Shown here one piece after another: positions 5,452-7,516 of a DNA stretch of 7,516 bases. The DNA comes from CAYXVU01 sp964468725 (GTDB lineage: Bacteria; Acidobacteriota; Blastocatellia; UBA7656), in contig CAYXVU010000275.1 in the NCBI GenBank assembly GCA_964468725.1, forward strand, positions 1 to 7,516, in the 5' to 3' direction. The translations under genes and the position numbers were made by a program. Numbering within the stretch: the first letter of the stretch is position 1; every line of letters begins with the position of its first letter. The notes below the pieces were generated by a model. It did no database searches and was not told the DNA's origin. It worked only from the letters and a program-made list of their open reading frames with translations.

Positions 5452-7516
5452 ATGAAAAAATATGTCTTTGCAGGCTGCTTGTTGATGGTTGCTTTGTTTT
5501 GCCAACCGGTCACCTCAGCACACTTACTCTCTGGGTCGGGTCAGCAGGCGATTGACTCAAAACCTTCCCCTGCCGACCGCGCAGAGGTATTTACCGATCC
5601 GTTGACCGGGGTGGTAATTGCTAATCTTCGAAACCAAACTGCCTTTTCGACGGCTCGACTGAGCAGTCGTAAGCTTTCGGCTTTTAATGCCGACTCGACG
5701 CGCTTTATTCTCGATGCTGATGGTGAATTGAAGCTCTATCATTTCAATCCGTTGACCATGAGAATCACCGCCCATCAACCGCTCTTCGAAGACGGCGAAC
5801 CGCAGATGGAAAACCTGGTCTGGTCGGCAACCGATGCCCATCGCTTGTTCGGCTTGCGCACGCAAGATGGTGCAATCGGCATCTATGCCTTCGATGTTGA
5901 GACCAAAAGCTACTCTTTGCTCAAAGACTTCACTTGGCTATTGCCGAGAGGGCAAGCACAACAATTGAGCAAATCGCATCGCCGCGATGATCGCTTCGCC
6001 TTTGTGTGGCGGGCTTCCATCTTTGAAGCGTGGCGCTATGTCATCGTGTGGGACAGACAAACGGACAACCTCTCCTTTTACGATCTGACAGATGTGACCA
6101 GTGGCATTGGCGAATTCAAAGAGGCGCAACTCAGCCCTGCGGGCGATGCGCTGCTGGTGTGCGGTGCAACGACTCGCCTATGGCGATTTCAAGAAGAGCT
6201 TCAAGGCGAAGCCTCGCCTCTGAGCGATGCCGCTTTCGCTTCAGCATACTCCGTCGCCAAACCGCAGACTGCTCTCCTCCGCCGGTTGAACGAGTTGACG
6301 GAAGAGTCCGCTGAGTCAGGGCAATTGAGAGAAGAGGCCGAAACCGCGTGCAACGGGCAGGTTTCGCCTGACGGGCGCTTTGTGATCTTTGAACAGCCAG
6401 AGTCGTACTCAAGCGGTTCATCCGTTTTTATCGCCTCGAATCTGACGATTGACGCTGTGCCGGACAAGGTAGTGTGGACGAATCTAGTCAACTGCGCTGC
6501 GGATGACAACTCCGTCCGCAAAATCGGCGGAGAAGATCTGGTAGATGATGCAAATGCCACATCGTTGCAAGTCATCGAGTCCGGTGATGCCTATATTGAG
6601 TTTACGGCGAGCGATATCAAGACCGAACGTTGGTGCGGACTCACCGATTCGAATCTGATTCATGAGAAGGGCGGCGATATAACGTTTGGTATCAAGCTGA
6701 ACAAGAAAAAGTTCGAGATCCGCGAAAACGGGCAGCTCCAATTCAAAGCCAAAGTGAAAGCCGGACACCTCTTTCGCATCGCTCTTGAATCTGGAACGGT
6801 CAACTACTATCAAAATGGCAACTTGGTTTTTCGCAGTCAGACCAGCCCGGTTTACCCGCTGTTGATGGGCGCGTCGTTACTCAATAAAGAATCATCGGTT
6901 GATGATGCGATGATTGCTGGTGCGGTCATCAAAACAGTCGTTTCCATCAGCCCGACGAAAGCTAGCATCAGTGCCGGTACAACCAAACAATTCTCTGCGC
7001 GGGTGACTGGCTCAGCCAATAAAGCGGTAAGCTGGTCAGCGACTAAAGGCACGATTACCAGCACCGGATTGTTTACGGCTCCGGCTGAAGATGGCACCTG
7101 TTTTGTTATGGCAACCAGTATTGCGAATCCCAATGTCAGCGCTTTGGCTACGGTTATCGTCACCGGTAGTCTTGATACAACTTCGCCGACGATCAGTAGT
7201 GTCGCTGCTTCGAATGTCACCACTAGCAGCGCACAAATCACTTGGCAAACGAATGAAGCAAGTGACACGCAAGTCGAATACGGCACGACAACCAGCTATG
7301 GCACGCAGACGACCCTCAACCCGACATTGGTCACCTCGCATACCATTTCACTGACCAACTTGTCGCCCGCTACGCTATATCACTATCGCGTCAAGTCGCG
7401 TGATGCGGCGGGCAACCTGGCCACGTCCGGCGATTTCACTTTTACAACCGCACCGCTTGCTGACACCAGCGCGCCGGTGATAACGGGAGTGAGCGCCAGC
7501 AACGTGACGAGCAGCA
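5452..7516 (+). CDS. Large exported multidomain protein (propeller-like, jelly-roll, Big, FN3 repeats), N-terminal 688 residues
   Basis: The frame is open from ATG 5452 to the right edge. GAGGGTGA (5443-5450) supports the start. Residues 1-23 are a Sec signal peptide (MKKYVFAG, hydrophobic 6-18, likely cut after VTSA). Residues about 45-335 contain repeated WD/TolB-like strands (RFILDADGELKLYHF 84, IGIYAFDVETKSY 142, YVIVWDRQTD 196, QLSPAGDALLV 226, QVSPDGRFVIF 303), which look like a beta-propeller broken by a charged linker at 246-300. Residues about 338-491 form a lectin-like jelly-roll (VVWTNLVN 340, SGDAYIEFTA 377, SGTVNYYQNGNLVF 447, YPLLMGASL 468). Residues 496-571 are a Big-type Ig domain (VSISPTKASISAGTTKQFSA, SWSATKGTITSTGLFTAP split at 527). 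Residues 575-667 are FN3 (ITWQTNEASDTQVEYG, LSPATLYHYRVKSRDAAGN), and a second FN3 starts at 671. No catalytic motif is visible. The layout fits a surface or secreted adhesin or glycan-binding protein; the function is inferred. Confidence 0.88.
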   Translation, partial: MKKYVFAGCLLMVALFCQPVTSAHLLSGSGQQAIDSKPSPADRAEVFTDPLTGVVIANLRNQTAFSTARLSSRKLSAFNADSTRFILDADGELKLYHFNPLTMRITAHQPLFEDGEPQMENLVWSATDAHRLFGLRTQDGAIGIYAFDVETKSYSLLKDFTWLLPRGQAQQLSKSHRRDDRFAFVWRASIFEAWRYVIVWDRQTDNLSFYDLTDVTSGIGEFKEAQLSPAGDALLVCGATTRLWRFQEELQGEASPLSDAAFASAYSVAKPQTALLRRLNELTEESAESGQLREEAETACNGQVSPDGRFVIFEQPESYSSGSSVFIASNLTIDAVPDKVVWTNLVNCAADDNSVRKIGGEDLVDDANATSLQVIESGDAYIEFTASDIKTERWCGLTDSNLIHEKGGDITFGIKLNKKKFEIRENGQLQFKAKVKAGHLFRIALESGTVNYYQNGNLVFRSQTSPVYPLLMGASLLNKESSVDDAMIAGAVIKTVVSISPTKASISAGTTKQFSARVTGSANKAVSWSATKGTITSTGLFTAPAEDGTCFVMATSIANPNVSALATVIVTGSLDTTSPTISSVAASNVTTSSAQITWQTNEASDTQVEYGTTTSYGTQTTLNPTLVTSHTISLTNLSPATLYHYRVKSRDAAGNLATSGDFTFTTAPLADTSAPVITGVSASNVTSS
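7174..7516 (+). repeat. Tandem FN3 domain repeats within the exported protein (second copy truncated by the edge)
   Basis: The first FN3 unit starts DTTSPTISSVAASNVTTSSA (about residue 575) and the second starts DTSAPVITGVSASNVTSS (671), a protein-level repeat of about 96 residues. The DNA of the two starts differs at many third codon positions, so the duplication is old or kept apart by selection. More copies probably follow to the right. Confidence 0.75.

Noticed and set aside
5441..5455. Five-codon mini frame ATG AGG GTG AAA TGA overlapping the start of the secreted protein
   Set aside because: Its bases are explained by the ribosome binding site and the start codon. There is no sign that it is translated.

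Overview
The window looks like part of a chromosome from an Acidobacteriota-type bacterium. Two things point there: an ADOP-type orphan ABC permease, a family expanded in that phylum, and a large secreted protein that joins a jelly-roll domain, a Big-type domain and FN3 domains in a style common in that phylum. This placement is inferred from gene style, not from a marker gene. No rRNA, tRNA, CRISPR array, transposase or phage gene was seen.

Left part (about 1-4158, minus strand). In transcription order there are three genes: a membrane-anchored GAF + SpoIIE/PP2C protein serine phosphatase (4158 to 2452), a small exported protein of the FDFWIGEW/DUF1579-like type 25 nt downstream (2426 to 1776), and, after a 232-nt gap that holds a promoter-like sequence, the N-terminal 514 residues of a MacB/FtsX-like permease that runs off the left edge (1543 to 1). 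The first two probably share a transcript. The permease probably has its own promoter.

Middle part (4159-5451). This is a 1.29-kb divergent intergenic region with no convincing gene. Its phosphatase-proximal end is AT-rich and carries palindromic AAACGTTT sites that resemble LacI-family operators. Its right end is GC-rich and carries several perfect or near-perfect inverted repeats, the strongest being a 13-bp stem at 5248-5294. Two sub-60-codon reading frames lie here. Only the 49-codon one at 5089-5238 has a reasonable ribosome binding site, and it stays doubtful.

Right part (5452-7516, plus strand). A large exported multidomain protein runs off the right edge: signal peptide, beta-propeller-like region, lectin-like jelly-roll domain, Big-type Ig domain, one complete FN3 domain and the start of a second.

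All three long genes and the two partial ones are intact in the visible frame. I found no clear new system. The items most worth a second look are the structured, compositionally split divergent intergenic region and its operator-like palindromes.
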